Shown: one piece after another, positions 1-6,979 of the stretch
How positions within the stretch are numbered: the stretch's first letter is position 1
Layout: the number at the start of each line of letters is the position of its first letter
Source: Gallionellaceae bacterium UBA5126
Lineage (GTDB): Bacteria > Pseudomonadota > Gammaproteobacteria > Burkholderiales > Gallionellaceae
Direction: 5' to 3'
Length of the DNA stretch: 24,931 bases
NCBI GenBank assembly: GCA_002414205.1
Contig: DHYQ01000080.1
Coordinates: 1-24,931, forward strand
Translations under genes and position numbers: made by a program
The notes under the pieces: generated by a model
What the model was told of the DNA's origin: nothing
Database searches by the model: none
Seen by the model: the letters and a program-made list of their open reading frames with translations, nothing else

Positions 1-624
1 GCCTCCTTGACCAAATCGCTGGGCGGCTGGGTACATGCCCGCAACGGCACGGTGGATTGGCTGATCGTCAAGCGCCTGAGTCTGGGCAGCATCCCCGCCG
101 CGCTGTTGACGCTGGAAGCCTTGCACGCACTGGTCTTGGACGACAAGGCGCTGCGCGGGGTGATTACGCCGGTGTTGGGCTTGGCCTTGCTGCTGACCGC
201 TGTCGGGTTGTTATTCAAGGAGCGCATCCAGAAGCGTGCGCTGCAACAGGAAAATGGCTGGCTGCAACGCCATCTGACCGCTGCGACGATTGCCACCGGC
301 GCAGTGGTTGGGGTGCTGGTGACACTGTCCTCGATTGGGGCCGGGGTGCTGGGCACGGTGGCGGTGTTGTTCCTCTATCCCCGTCTGAGCACGGTGCGGG
401 TGGTGGGGACGGACATTGCCCACGCGGTGCCGCTGACCGCCGTGGCTGGGATGGGGCACTTTGCCCTGGGTACAGTGAACCTGACCTTGCTGGGGAGTTT
501 GCTGATTGGCTCGTTGCCCGGCATTTATCTGGGCAGCCAGTTGAGCCACAAATTGCCGGAAAAAATCCTGCGCCCGCTGCTGGCCAGCATGTTGCTGATT
601 ATCGGCGCGAAGATGGCGATGTAG
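1..624 (+). CDS. TauE/SafE (TSUP) family permease, 5'-truncated
   Basis: C-terminal 207 residues of an integral membrane protein; the reading frame is open to the left edge, so the true start lies outside the window. The visible part is a run of hydrophobic helices typical of the TSUP family. Two Gly/Ala-rich helices are separated by a charged loop, and the second half has the segment GAGVLGTVAVLFLYPRL followed by VVGTDIAHAVPLTA, which resembles the second TSUP repeat. Family members move sulfite, sulfate, sulfoacetate or other organosulfur anions across the inner membrane. It lies 96 bp upstream of the sulfite reductase gene on the same strand, so a role in sulfate or sulfite transport for the assimilation genes is likely but inferred. 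TSUP substrates cannot be read from sequence. The gap to the next gene is a palindromic repeat. Confidence 0.85.
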   Translation, partial: ASLTKSLGGWVHARNGTVDWLIVKRLSLGSIPAALLTLEALHALVLDDKALRGVITPVLGLALLLTAVGLLFKERIQKRALQQENGWLQRHLTAATIATGAVVGVLVTLSSIGAGVLGTVAVLFLYPRLSTVRVVGTDIAHAVPLTAVAGMGHFALGTVNLTLLGSLLIGSLPGIYLGSQLSHKLPEKILRPLLASMLLIIGAKMAM

Positions 625-691
625 GGTGCGCAATGCGCACCAGAAATAACCCGAATTACCAAACGAAAACGGTGCGCACGGCGCACCCTAC
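621..691. repeat. Intergenic palindromic repeat (REP-like), two inverted 21-bp arms
   Basis: A 21-bp element at 621-641 (GTAGGGTGCGC...GCGCACC) and its inverted partner at 671-691 differ at only two positions and enclose 29 bp. Each arm is itself near-palindromic. The left arm overlaps the stop codon of the permease gene. The reverse complement of 671-691 is identical to 3586-3606. The element can form a cruciform or an mRNA hairpin between the permease and cysI, and might attenuate transcription or protect mRNA ends. Confidence 0.85.
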
Positions 692-707
692 CCAGACAAG
701 ATTTACG

Positions 708-713
708 AAGGAG
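708..713 (+). promoter_or_regulatory. Ribosome binding site of cysI
   Basis: AAGGAG, a perfect anti-SD match, lies 7 nt before the ATG at 721 and fixes that start. Confidence 0.85.
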
Positions 714-720
714 CCATAGC

Positions 721-2757
721 ATGAACGCACGAGTTGAAAACTTCACCAGCCAGACTTTGGTGGATTTCGAGGAAATCGACCGCTTTGAGCAGGCGATTGC
801 CAGTTTCCACGCCGGGGAAATCGACCCCGACCGCTTTACCGCCATCCGCCTGCAATACGGCGCTTACGGTCAGCGCCAAGAAGGCGTGAACATGCTGCGC
901 ATCAAGGTGCCCGGTGGTCGTTTGAATGCGGCGCAACTGGATGCGGTGGCCGACCTCACCGCCACCTATTCGCAACGCGGCATTGCCCACTTCACCACCC
1001 GTCAGGCCATTCAGGTACATTTCATCCCGCTGGCGCAAATGCCTGCGGCCATGCGCGACATTGCGGCGGTCAATCTGACCAGCCGCGAAGCCTGCGGCAA
1101 TGCGGTGCGCAACATGACCGGCTGCGCGCTGGCGGGCGTGTGCCCCCGCGAACACTTGAACATCGGCCAGCAAATCGACAGCGCCGTACTGCATTTCCTG
1201 CGCAACCCGCTGAATCAGCAGTTGCCGCGCAAGTTCAAAATCAGCTTCTCCGGCTGCGAGGCTGATTGCGCGCAGTCGCTGTTGCACGATGCGGGCGTGG
1301 TGGCGGTGAAGCGTGGCGAGCAGCACGGTTTCATGATCAAGGCGGGCGGCGGCTTGGGCCACAAGCCCCGCGAGGCGATTGTGGTGGATGAATTCATCCC
1401 CGACAGCGAGTTGCTGTTTGCGCTGGAAGCCTTGGTAACGCTGCACAACAAGCATTCCGACCGCACCAAGCGGGCCAAGTCGCGCATCAAGTTTTTGGTG
1501 GAAAAGTTCGGCAAGGAAGGCTTTATCGCCAAATACCGCGCCGAGTTTGAGCGCACCCGTGAAGCCTTGGCCGGACAATCCTTTGCACCCGCAGAATGGC
1601 GCGAGCAAAGCGGTTTCGACATTCCCGGCCCCGGTGCGCCGCGCCAGGTGTTTGCCCAGCATCAACCGGAACACTATGTGCTGCCGATCGCCCTGCCGCT
1701 GGGTGATGCCACACCGGAACAACTGCGCGGCATCGCCGAGCTGTTGCGCCGTCACTGGCTGGACGAAGTGCACACCACGCAGGATCAGAACCTCATCATC
1801 CTGAATGTGCGCGAGGAACAATTGTCCAGCCTGCGCGCCGGTCTGGCCAAACTGAAACTGGCCGAGCCGCAATGCGGCGACAACGTGGTGGCTTGCCCCG
1901 GCACCTCCACCTGCCGTCTGGGTATTACCGCCAGCCCCTTGGCCGGTGCGGCCCTGAGCGGCGGCGCGGGGGATTTGCGCCTGCGAGTGTCCGGCTGCCA
2001 CAACGGCTGCGCGCAACCGGAAACCGGCGACATCGGCATTTACGGCGAAGGCAAGCGCTTGCACGGCAAACTGGTGCCGCATTACCAAATGTACTTTGCG
2101 GGCAACGGCACCGGCAACGGCGCGCTGGCGCTGAAAGGCCCCACCCTACCGGTGGCGCGCATCAAAACCGCCATCGAGCGCGTGCAACAAGCGCACTTGG
2201 ACAGCGGCGTCGCCAGCTTCAACGACTGGGCACGTGCCCAGCCTGCGGATTATTTCCACAGCCTGCTGGCCGATTTGGCGGCGGTGTCGGCGGAGCAATT
2301 GCAGGAAGTGATGCGCGATTTCGGCGACGAAGGCGACTTCCGCGTGCTGCAATTGGGCGGCGGTGAATGCGCCGGGGCGACGCAAGTGATTATCGGCGCG
2401 AACTTCTTTGAAGCTGCGCACGAACGCCACTACCGCCGCGCCCTGGTGTTCCAGCGCAAGTTTGACGAAGCTGCCGCCTGCAACGCCGCGATTCTGCGTT
2501 TGCTGGGGGCCGGTGTGGCGCAACTGTTCGGCGGCTTCCGCCAGGAAGATTTGCACGATTTGGCGGTGCAACTGGAAGATTATCTGTCCGCCGAGTTGGT
2601 GGCGCAGTTCCGCGCCCTAGCCAACGACGTGGCCCAGCCGCAAGACGTGGACAGCATCGCCCGCCAAATCGAAGCGGTGGATGCTTGGACTCGCGCCGTG
2701 GCCGACATCGCCAGCCGCGAAGATGCGCAACTGGATTTGAGCGAAGCACTGCCATGA
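721..2757 (+). CDS. cysI: Siroheme [4Fe-4S] nitrite/sulfite reductase with C-terminal extension
   Basis: 678-residue hemoprotein of the nitrite/sulfite reductase family, expected to reduce sulfite to sulfide with six electrons in the cytoplasm. The cluster and siroheme ligand set is complete: C392-x5-C398 (CPGTSTC) and C426-x3-C430 (SGCHNGCAQP). The N-terminal half shows the paired family motifs TGCALAGVCP (C135, C141) and SGCEADC (C179, C183). About 560 residues account for the two ferredoxin-like/reductase repeats. The remaining C-terminal part, from about residue 540, is a mostly helical extension with no cofactor motif that I recognise. No CysJ flavoprotein gene is adjacent, so the electron donor (ferredoxin or another reductase) is unknown. 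The stop overlaps the cysH start (ATGA), implying translational coupling. Nitrite reduction is an alternative, but the cysH/cysD/cysN context favours sulfite. Confidence 0.93.
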   Translation: MNARVENFTSQTLVDFEEIDRFEQAIASFHAGEIDPDRFTAIRLQYGAYGQRQEGVNMLRIKVPGGRLNAAQLDAVADLTATYSQRGIAHFTTRQAIQVHFIPLAQMPAAMRDIAAVNLTSREACGNAVRNMTGCALAGVCPREHLNIGQQIDSAVLHFLRNPLNQQLPRKFKISFSGCEADCAQSLLHDAGVVAVKRGEQHGFMIKAGGGLGHKPREAIVVDEFIPDSELLFALEALVTLHNKHSDRTKRAKSRIKFLVEKFGKEGFIAKYRAEFERTREALAGQSFAPAEWREQSGFDIPGPGAPRQVFAQHQPEHYVLPIALPLGDATPEQLRGIAELLRRHWLDEVHTTQDQNLIILNVREEQLSSLRAGLAKLKLAEPQCGDNVVACPGTSTCRLGITASPLAGAALSGGAGDLRLRVSGCHNGCAQPETGDIGIYGEGKRLHGKLVPHYQMYFAGNGTGNGALALKGPTLPVARIKTAIERVQQAHLDSGVASFNDWARAQPADYFHSLLADLAAVSAEQLQEVMRDFGDEGDFRVLQLGGGECAGATQVIIGANFFEAAHERHYRRALVFQRKFDEAAACNAAILRLLGAGVAQLFGGFRQEDLHDLAVQLEDYLSAELVAQFRALANDVAQPQDVDSIARQIEAVDAWTRAVADIASREDAQLDLSEALP

Positions 2758-3452
2758 AGCTGGTCGATAAAATCGCCGCCACGCTGGCACAACTGCAAGA
2801 GGCCGTCGAGCTGTATCCCAAGCTGGTATTTGCCAACAGCTTGGGCGCGGAAGACATGGTACTGACCGACCTCATCGCCAAAAACAGCCTGTCGATTCGG
2901 CATTTTGTGCTGGATACCGGACGATTACCTGAAGAAACCTACGGGCTGCTGGACAAGCTGCACGACCTGTATTTGATTGATTTGCAGGTGTATTTCCCGG
3001 ATCACAGCTTGGTGGAAGAGTACGTTGCCCGCCACGGCATCAACGGTTTTTACCGCAGCGTGGAAGAGCGCAAAGGCTGCTGCTTCGTGCGCAAGGTCGA
3101 GCCACTGCGCCGCGCCTTGACGGGACAAAGCGCCTGGATTACCGGCCAGCGCCGTGAGCAAAACGTCACGCGCAGTCGCTTGGCCGCTTGCGAATGGGAT
3201 GATGCACACAGCATGTACAAGCTGAATCCACTGCTAGAATGGCGCACTGCGGACATTTGGCAGTATTTGCGAGAAAACGCCGTGCCGTACAACCCGCTGC
3301 ACGACCGTTTTTACCCTAGCTTGGGCTGCGCCCCATGCACCCGCGCCGTCACCCCCGGCGAAGACCTGCGCGCCGGGCGTTGGTGGTGGGAAAATCCAGA
3401 AAATAAAGAGTGTGGCTTGCACGTCGCCAGCCGAATGCCGGGCGCGGCATAA
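2754..3452 (+). CDS. cysH: Assimilatory APS reductase, Fe-S type (CysH family)
   Basis: 232-residue thioredoxin-dependent reductase making sulfite from adenylyl sulfate. The CC...CxxC signature of the [4Fe-4S] APS-reducing branch is complete: C109-C110 (KGCC) and C192-x2-C195 (GCAPC). The catalytic C-terminal Cys is C220 in KECGLH. PAPS-specific CysH proteins lack the four cluster cysteines, so APS is the predicted substrate. The N-terminal part carries the adenylyl-binding fold (FANSLGAEDMVL; FVLDTGRLPEET). I chose the ATG at 2754 because it overlaps the cysI stop as ATGA; the frame is open further upstream, but only inside cysI. Absence of a CysC APS kinase gene nearby fits direct APS reduction. 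Repeats and then cysD follow. Confidence 0.94.
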   Translation: MKLVDKIAATLAQLQEAVELYPKLVFANSLGAEDMVLTDLIAKNSLSIRHFVLDTGRLPEETYGLLDKLHDLYLIDLQVYFPDHSLVEEYVARHGINGFYRSVEERKGCCFVRKVEPLRRALTGQSAWITGQRREQNVTRSRLAACEWDDAHSMYKLNPLLEWRTADIWQYLRENAVPYNPLHDRFYPSLGCAPCTRAVTPGEDLRAGRWWWENPENKECGLHVASRMPGAA

Positions 3453-3461
3453 ACAAACAAC

Positions 3462-3545
3462 GTAGGGTGCAATAAGCAACGCGCATTGCACCAATCCAGC
3501 CTTGAATAACATCCGGTGCAATGCGCTGCGCTTATTGCACCCTAC
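3462..3545. repeat. Intergenic palindromic repeat, two inverted 31-bp arms
   Basis: Arms 3462-3492 (begins GTAGGGTGCAATAAGC) and 3515-3545 are inverted copies with about three mismatches and a 22-bp spacer. The right arm is base-for-base identical over 31 bp to 17972-18002, about 14 kb away. The left arm starts 9 bp after the cysH stop. Confidence 0.88.
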
Positions 3546-3558
3546 AAAACAACCGTCG

Positions 3559-3576
3559 GTGCGAATTTATTCGCAC
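3559..3576. repeat. Small hairpin GTGCGAA-ttta-TTCGCAC
   Basis: Perfect 7-bp arms and a 4-nt loop between two larger palindromes in the cysH-cysD gap. It resembles short intergenic palindromes and has no T tract, so it is not called a terminator. Confidence 0.6.
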
Positions 3577-3585
3577 ACAGATTAA

Positions 3586-3606
3586 GTAGGGTGCGCCGTG
3601 CGCACC
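3586..3606. repeat. Single 21-bp copy of the intergenic palindrome
   Basis: Identical to the reverse complement of 671-691. It lies 17 bp before the cysD ribosome binding site, so a hairpin here sits in the cysD leader. Confidence 0.85.
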
Positions 3607-3622
3607 AAACAAACGATAGCAA

Positions 3623-3628
3623 AAGGAG
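3623..3628 (+). promoter_or_regulatory. Ribosome binding site of cysD
   Basis: AAGGAG lies 7 nt before the ATG at 3636. It decides the start against longer in-frame extensions that would run through the repeats. Confidence 0.85.
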
Positions 3629-3635
3629 CAACCCC

Positions 3636-4541
3636 ATGAGTTCAAACACCTTTACCCATCTGGACGCGCTGGAAAGCGAGTCGATTCACATCCTGCGCGA
3701 GGTCGCGGCGGAGTGCAAAAATCCTGCCATGCTGTTTTCCGGCGGCAAGGATTCCATCGTCATGCTACGTCTGGCCGAGAAAGCCTTTCGCCCGGCCAAG
3801 TTTCCTTTCCCGCTGCTGCACGTCGATACCGAGCACAATTTCCCGGAAGTGATTGCCACCCGCAACTTGCTGGCAGAGCAATTGGGCGAGCGGCTAATCG
3901 TGCGCTCGCTGGAAGATTCGATTCGCCGAGGCACCATCGTGCTGAAGAAAAACCAGCAAAGCCGCAACGCCTGCCAGTCCGTCACCTTACTGGAAGCGAT
4001 TGACGAATTCGGCTTCGACGCCTGCCTGGGCGGGGCGCGCCGCGACGAGGAAAAGGCCCGTGCCAAGGAGCGGATTTTTTCCTTCCGCGACGAATTCGGC
4101 CAATGGGATCCGAAAAACCAGCGCCCGGAGTTGTGGGACTTGTACAACACCCGCGTGCACAACGGCGAAAACATCCGCGTGTTCCCCATCAGCAACTGGA
4201 CGGAGCTGGACATCTGGCAATACATCGCCCGCGAAAACCTGACCCTGCCCAGCATCTACTACGCCCATGAACGCGAAATCGTGCGCCGCAACGGCCAGTT
4301 GGTGCCCGTCACGCACCTGACCCCGGTGCAACCCGGCGAGCAAGTGGAAATCCTCAGCGTGCGCTTCCGCACCGTGGGCGACATCACCTGCACCTGCCCG
4401 GTGGAATCCACCGCCCGCAACGCCGACGAAATCATCGCCGAAACCGCCAGCACCCGCATCACCGAACGCGGCGCCACCCGCATGGACGACCAGACTTCGG
4501 ACGCGTCCATGGAACTGCGCAAGAAGGAAGGATATTTTTGA
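3636..4541 (+). CDS. cysD: Sulfate adenylyltransferase subunit 2 (CysD)
   Basis: 301 residues, the usual CysD length. It is the small, catalytic subunit of the ATP sulfurylase CysDN heterodimer, which makes APS and pyrophosphate from sulfate and ATP. The PP-loop SGGKDS is at residues 35-40. HVDTEHNFPEV, the arginine-rich GGARRDEEKARAKERIFSFRD segment region and SNWTELDIWQYI are typical of the family, as is the C-terminal REKKEGYF-like end (here ELRKKEGYF). The start at 3636 is set by the AAGGAG. It is separated from cysN by 154 bp carrying a purine/pyrimidine inverted repeat, an unusually long gap for subunits of one enzyme. No anomaly is seen in the catalytic motif. Confidence 0.96.
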   Translation: MSSNTFTHLDALESESIHILREVAAECKNPAMLFSGGKDSIVMLRLAEKAFRPAKFPFPLLHVDTEHNFPEVIATRNLLAEQLGERLIVRSLEDSIRRGTIVLKKNQQSRNACQSVTLLEAIDEFGFDACLGGARRDEEKARAKERIFSFRDEFGQWDPKNQRPELWDLYNTRVHNGENIRVFPISNWTELDIWQYIARENLTLPSIYYAHEREIVRRNGQLVPVTHLTPVQPGEQVEILSVRFRTVGDITCTCPVESTARNADEIIAETASTRITERGATRMDDQTSDASMELRKKEGYF

Positions 4542-4668
4542 GGGAAGGGAAAAGGGGGAAGGGAAAAGGGAAAAAACCTGGGAGCGCGCCAAGTTTTGGC
4601 ATATTCAACGTCACCCTCTCGGCACACCCCTTGCCCCACCACCCTTCCCCCTTCCCTCTTCTCCCTTC
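4542..4668. repeat. Purine/pyrimidine inverted repeat between cysD and cysN
   Basis: Directly after the cysD stop comes an almost pure purine tract (4542-4576; GGGAAGGG and GGGGGAAGGG units). It is answered at 4642-4668 by a pyrimidine tract (CCCTTCCCCCTTCCCTC). The tracts are imperfect inverted copies around about 65 bp of spacer. They could pair as a long mRNA hairpin inside the cysDN transcript, or form a triplex because each is also mirror-like. Confidence 0.75.
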
Positions 4669-4684
4669 ACAAAATTTGATGTCA

Positions 4685-4689
4685 AAGGA
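4685..4689 (+). promoter_or_regulatory. Ribosome binding site of cysN
   Basis: AAGGA lies 6 nt before the ATG at 4696. Confidence 0.75.
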
Positions 4690-4695
4690 ATAAAA

Positions 4696-5952
4696 ATGAA
4701 CCAAACTCAACTCCTCCGCTTCATCACCGCTGGTTCGGTGGATGACGGGAAAAGCACTTTGATCGGGCGTTTGTTGCACGATTCCAAGTCGATTTTTGAA
4801 GACCAACTGTCGGCGATTTCCAAGACCAGCGCCAAGCGCGGCATGGGCGCGGTGGATTTGTCGCTGCTGACCGACGGGCTGCAAGCCGAGCGCGAACAGG
4901 GCATTACCATCGACGTGGCCTATCGCTACTTCGCCACCCCCAAGCGCAAATTCATCATCGGTGACACCCCCGGCCACGAGCAGTACACCCGCAACATGGT
5001 GACTGCCGCCAGCACCGCCAATCTGGCCATCATCCTGGTGGATGCGCGCCGGGGCGTGCTGCAACAAACCCGCCGCCACACCTATCTGGCCAGTCTGGTC
5101 GGCATCCCGCACATCGTGCTGGCGGTGAATAAAATGGACATGGTCGATTATTCCGAAACCGTATTCCACAGCATCTGCCAGGAATACCGCGCCTTCGCCG
5201 CGCAACTGGGGCTGCATGACGTCACCTGCATTCCGCTGTCAGCGCTGAATGGCGACATGCTGGTGGAACGCGGCGACAACCTGCCCTGGTACCACGGCAA
5301 GACCTTGATGGAGCTGCTGGAAACGGTGGAAATCGCACACGACATCAACGAAGAAGATTTCCGCTTCCCGGTGCAATGGGTCTGCCGCCCACAAACCGAC
5401 GAGCATCACGACTTCCGGGGCTTCATGGGGCGGATTGAATCCGGCAGCGTGGCCGTGGGCGACGAAATCATCGTCCAGCCCAGCGGTCGCCGCAGCACCG
5501 TCAAGGCCATACACACCTACGATGGCAACCTGCAACGCGCCGTTGCGCCGCAGTCCGTGACGCTGCTGCTGGACGACGAAATCGACATCTCGCGGGGCGA
5601 CATGCTAGTCGGCGCGGGCCGTGCACCGCAAGTGGCAAAAGAGCTGGACGCCACCCTGTGCTGGCTGTCAGAAACCCCGCTGGACAAACAGCGCAAGTAT
5701 TTGATCAAGCACACCACGCGCACCAGCAAATGCCTGTTCTCGCAACTGGATTACCGCGTCGATGTGAACACCCTGGAGCAGCACCCGATCAGCACCCTGC
5801 ACATGAACGACATCGCCCGCGTCAGCCTGAAAGTGCAACAACCGCTGGTGTTCGACGACTACCTGAGCGACCACGGCACCGGCAGCTTCATCATCATCGA
5901 CGAAGCCAGCAACAACACCGTCGGCGCGGGGATGATTGCGGCACGGCAGTAA
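4696..5952 (+). CDS. cysN: Sulfate adenylyltransferase subunit 1, GTPase (CysN)
   Basis: 418-residue elongation-factor-like GTPase that couples GTP hydrolysis to APS formation by CysD. G motifs are intact: G1 GSVDDGKS at 13-20, G3 DTPGHE at 90-95, G4 NKMD at 145-148. The switch region GITIDVAYRYF precedes G3. EF-Tu-like beta-barrel domains follow (FRGFMGRIESGSVAVGDEI and the C-terminal LVFDDYLSDHGTGSFIIID). The protein ends after these domains. There is no fused CysC kinase domain, unlike NodQ/CysNC proteins, consistent with an APS-reducing pathway. It is somewhat shorter than the E. coli CysN (about 475 residues). A strong hairpin terminator follows 24 bp after the stop, closing the sulfur cluster. 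Confidence 0.96.
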   Translation: MNQTQLLRFITAGSVDDGKSTLIGRLLHDSKSIFEDQLSAISKTSAKRGMGAVDLSLLTDGLQAEREQGITIDVAYRYFATPKRKFIIGDTPGHEQYTRNMVTAASTANLAIILVDARRGVLQQTRRHTYLASLVGIPHIVLAVNKMDMVDYSETVFHSICQEYRAFAAQLGLHDVTCIPLSALNGDMLVERGDNLPWYHGKTLMELLETVEIAHDINEEDFRFPVQWVCRPQTDEHHDFRGFMGRIESGSVAVGDEIIVQPSGRRSTVKAIHTYDGNLQRAVAPQSVTLLLDDEIDISRGDMLVGAGRAPQVAKELDATLCWLSETPLDKQRKYLIKHTTRTSKCLFSQLDYRVDVNTLEQHPISTLHMNDIARVSLKVQQPLVFDDYLSDHGTGSFIIIDEASNNTVGAGMIAARQ

Positions 5953-5976
5953 GCGGCGCGTTCACGGCAAGCAATG

Positions 5977-6016
5977 AAAAAGGCGGACGGCTTTACGGCC
6001 TTCCGCCTTTATTTTT
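5977..6016 (+). terminator. Rho-independent terminator after cysN
   Basis: Perfect 9-bp stem AAAGGCGGA (5979-5987) with TCCGCCTTT (6002-6010), extended by an inner GGC/GCC pairing, followed by ATTTTT. It ends the cys transcript. Confidence 0.85.
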
Positions 6017-6026
6017 ACCACCCACC

Positions 6027-6103
6027 GTAGGCTGCGGGTGAGGCACGAACCCCAGCTTTTTGCCCGTATTCGCTGGGGTTCGCTGCGCTCACCGCCAGCC
6101 TAC
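6027..6103. repeat. Inverted repeat, arms of about 30 bp
   Basis: Arms 6027-6056 (GTAGGCTGCGGGTGAG..., ending GAACCCCAGC) and 6072-6103 (GCTGGGGTTCG...GCCAGCCTAC) pair with few mismatches around a 15-bp loop. It belongs to the same general type of intergenic palindrome as those in the cys cluster (begins GTAG, ends CTAC) but has a different body. Confidence 0.8.
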
Positions 6104-6104
6104 C

Positions 6105-6173
6105 GTAGGTGCGGTTGGAGCAGCGTAACCGCACAAATCAAACGGGCGATTACGCTACGCTAATCGTATCTAC
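6105..6173. repeat. Second, more diverged inverted repeat
   Basis: Arms 6105-6134 (GTAGGTGCGGTTGGAGCAGC...) and 6144-6173 (ends ...CGTATCTAC) are recognisable inverted copies with many transition-type differences. It ends 6 bp from the stop of the minus-strand gene that follows. Confidence 0.65.
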
Positions 6174-6178
6174 GGCTC

Positions 6179-6751
6179 TTAAAACTTCCCGGTTAGCATC
6201 TTCTTGGCACTCGCCACAACAGGTGTTAAAGATGCCGCCACACCGAAAGGAATGCCCATGCCAAATATCCCCAAGCTTTGGCGAGAGCTTGCAAAATTCA
6301 CGGTTCTGACATCGCTACCATTCCAAAAAAACAAAAAAACCACACCAATGGCAGCGTAGAACAGACAAGCGACCATCAACACAAAATACTCAGTCACTTT
6401 CAATCGTGGCTTTACCAGCAAGCCTGTCTGGCGCGTCTTGAGATAGCGCCACACTAAAACCACCTGCATCGGTAAGGAAAGCCATACAACGGCGTTGTAA
6501 AGCAGGGCCACCTGCGGAAATTTAGACTTTTGCGCATATTGCGCCATGCGTGACCAACACTCGACAACCAAGTCAACATAACCACGGGCAACGGCAGAAC
6601 GTGTCAAGACATCTTCCGGTGCATAGTTGGCAATGAGAAAACCCAGCAGCCAAATCCCCCCCACGGCACACAGCAGCCAGACCGTTGATCGGCGGCAGCG
6701 GGGGGTAGGTGCGTTGGGCACCGCATTCAAGTCACAAGCATTCATGGTCAT
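6179..6751 (-). CDS. Four-helix membrane protein of unknown function
   Basis: I do not recognise a family. The 190-residue protein starts MTMNACDLN; I chose the ATG at 6751 because AAGGA precedes it at good spacing. The upstream extension (to 6820) has no such site. Four hydrophobic segments are clear: WLLCAVGGIWLLGFLIANY, a helix around VALLYNAVVWLSLPMQVVLVW, one around VLMVACLFYAAIGVVFLFFW, and a C-terminal one around IFGMGIPFGVAASLTPVVA. A soluble stretch of about 40 residues lies between helices 1 and 2. It has no enzymatic motif. The gene stands alone, is flanked by palindromic repeats on its 3' side, and looks less GC-rich than its neighbours, which may indicate a recently acquired gene. 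Confidence 0.65.
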   Translation of the reverse strand: MTMNACDLNAVPNAPTPRCRRSTVWLLCAVGGIWLLGFLIANYAPEDVLTRSAVARGYVDLVVECWSRMAQYAQKSKFPQVALLYNAVVWLSLPMQVVLVWRYLKTRQTGLLVKPRLKVTEYFVLMVACLFYAAIGVVFLFFWNGSDVRTVNFASSRQSLGIFGMGIPFGVAASLTPVVASAKKMLTGKF

Positions 6752-6944
6752 CTGTTTTCCTTCGATTTCGAGCATGCACCGCGCCTGGACGGCGTACCCG
6801 CCACATGGCTGGCATTTCAATCAAACAAGCGTAGCCCCTTGCACTTGCATGATGTGACACTCCGCTGAGGATGGAATAGGGGCGAATTATGGCATGGCTG
6901 CTGATCGTATGACGGACTTCACATCCGTTGATTTTTTCTTTACC

Positions 6945-6977
6945 ATACAAATTGAAGTTTCAACTTTCAAATTGTAA
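6945..6977. promoter_or_regulatory. Inverted repeat (possible operator) before the AAA ATPase gene
   Basis: CAAATTGAAGTT (6949-6960) is mirrored by AACTTTCAAATTG (6962-6974) as an imperfect inverted repeat ending only 2-5 bp before the ATG at 6980. There is no Shine-Dalgarno sequence in this gap. The position fits a repressor site or a hairpin that hides the start. Function is inferred from location only. Confidence 0.5.
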
Positions 6978-6979
6978 AA

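Noticed and set aside
703..2088. 461-codon open frame on the minus strand
   Set aside because: It is antisense to cysI, which has all its cofactor cysteines and a ribosome binding site. The product is low-complexity, Gln/Ala/Arg-rich and unlike any family, as expected from a GC-rich shadow frame.
2685..2753. Longer N terminus for CysH
   Set aside because: It would lie wholly inside cysI. The ATG at 2754 overlapping the stop gives the expected family length.
3462..3606. CRISPR array
   Set aside because: The repeats are inverted palindromes of two lengths with irregular gaps, not regularly spaced direct repeats, and no cas gene is near.
6912..6936. Terminator ACGGA/TCCGT followed by a T-rich run
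   Set aside because: The stem is only 5 bp with a 7-nt loop, and no plus-strand gene ends upstream.
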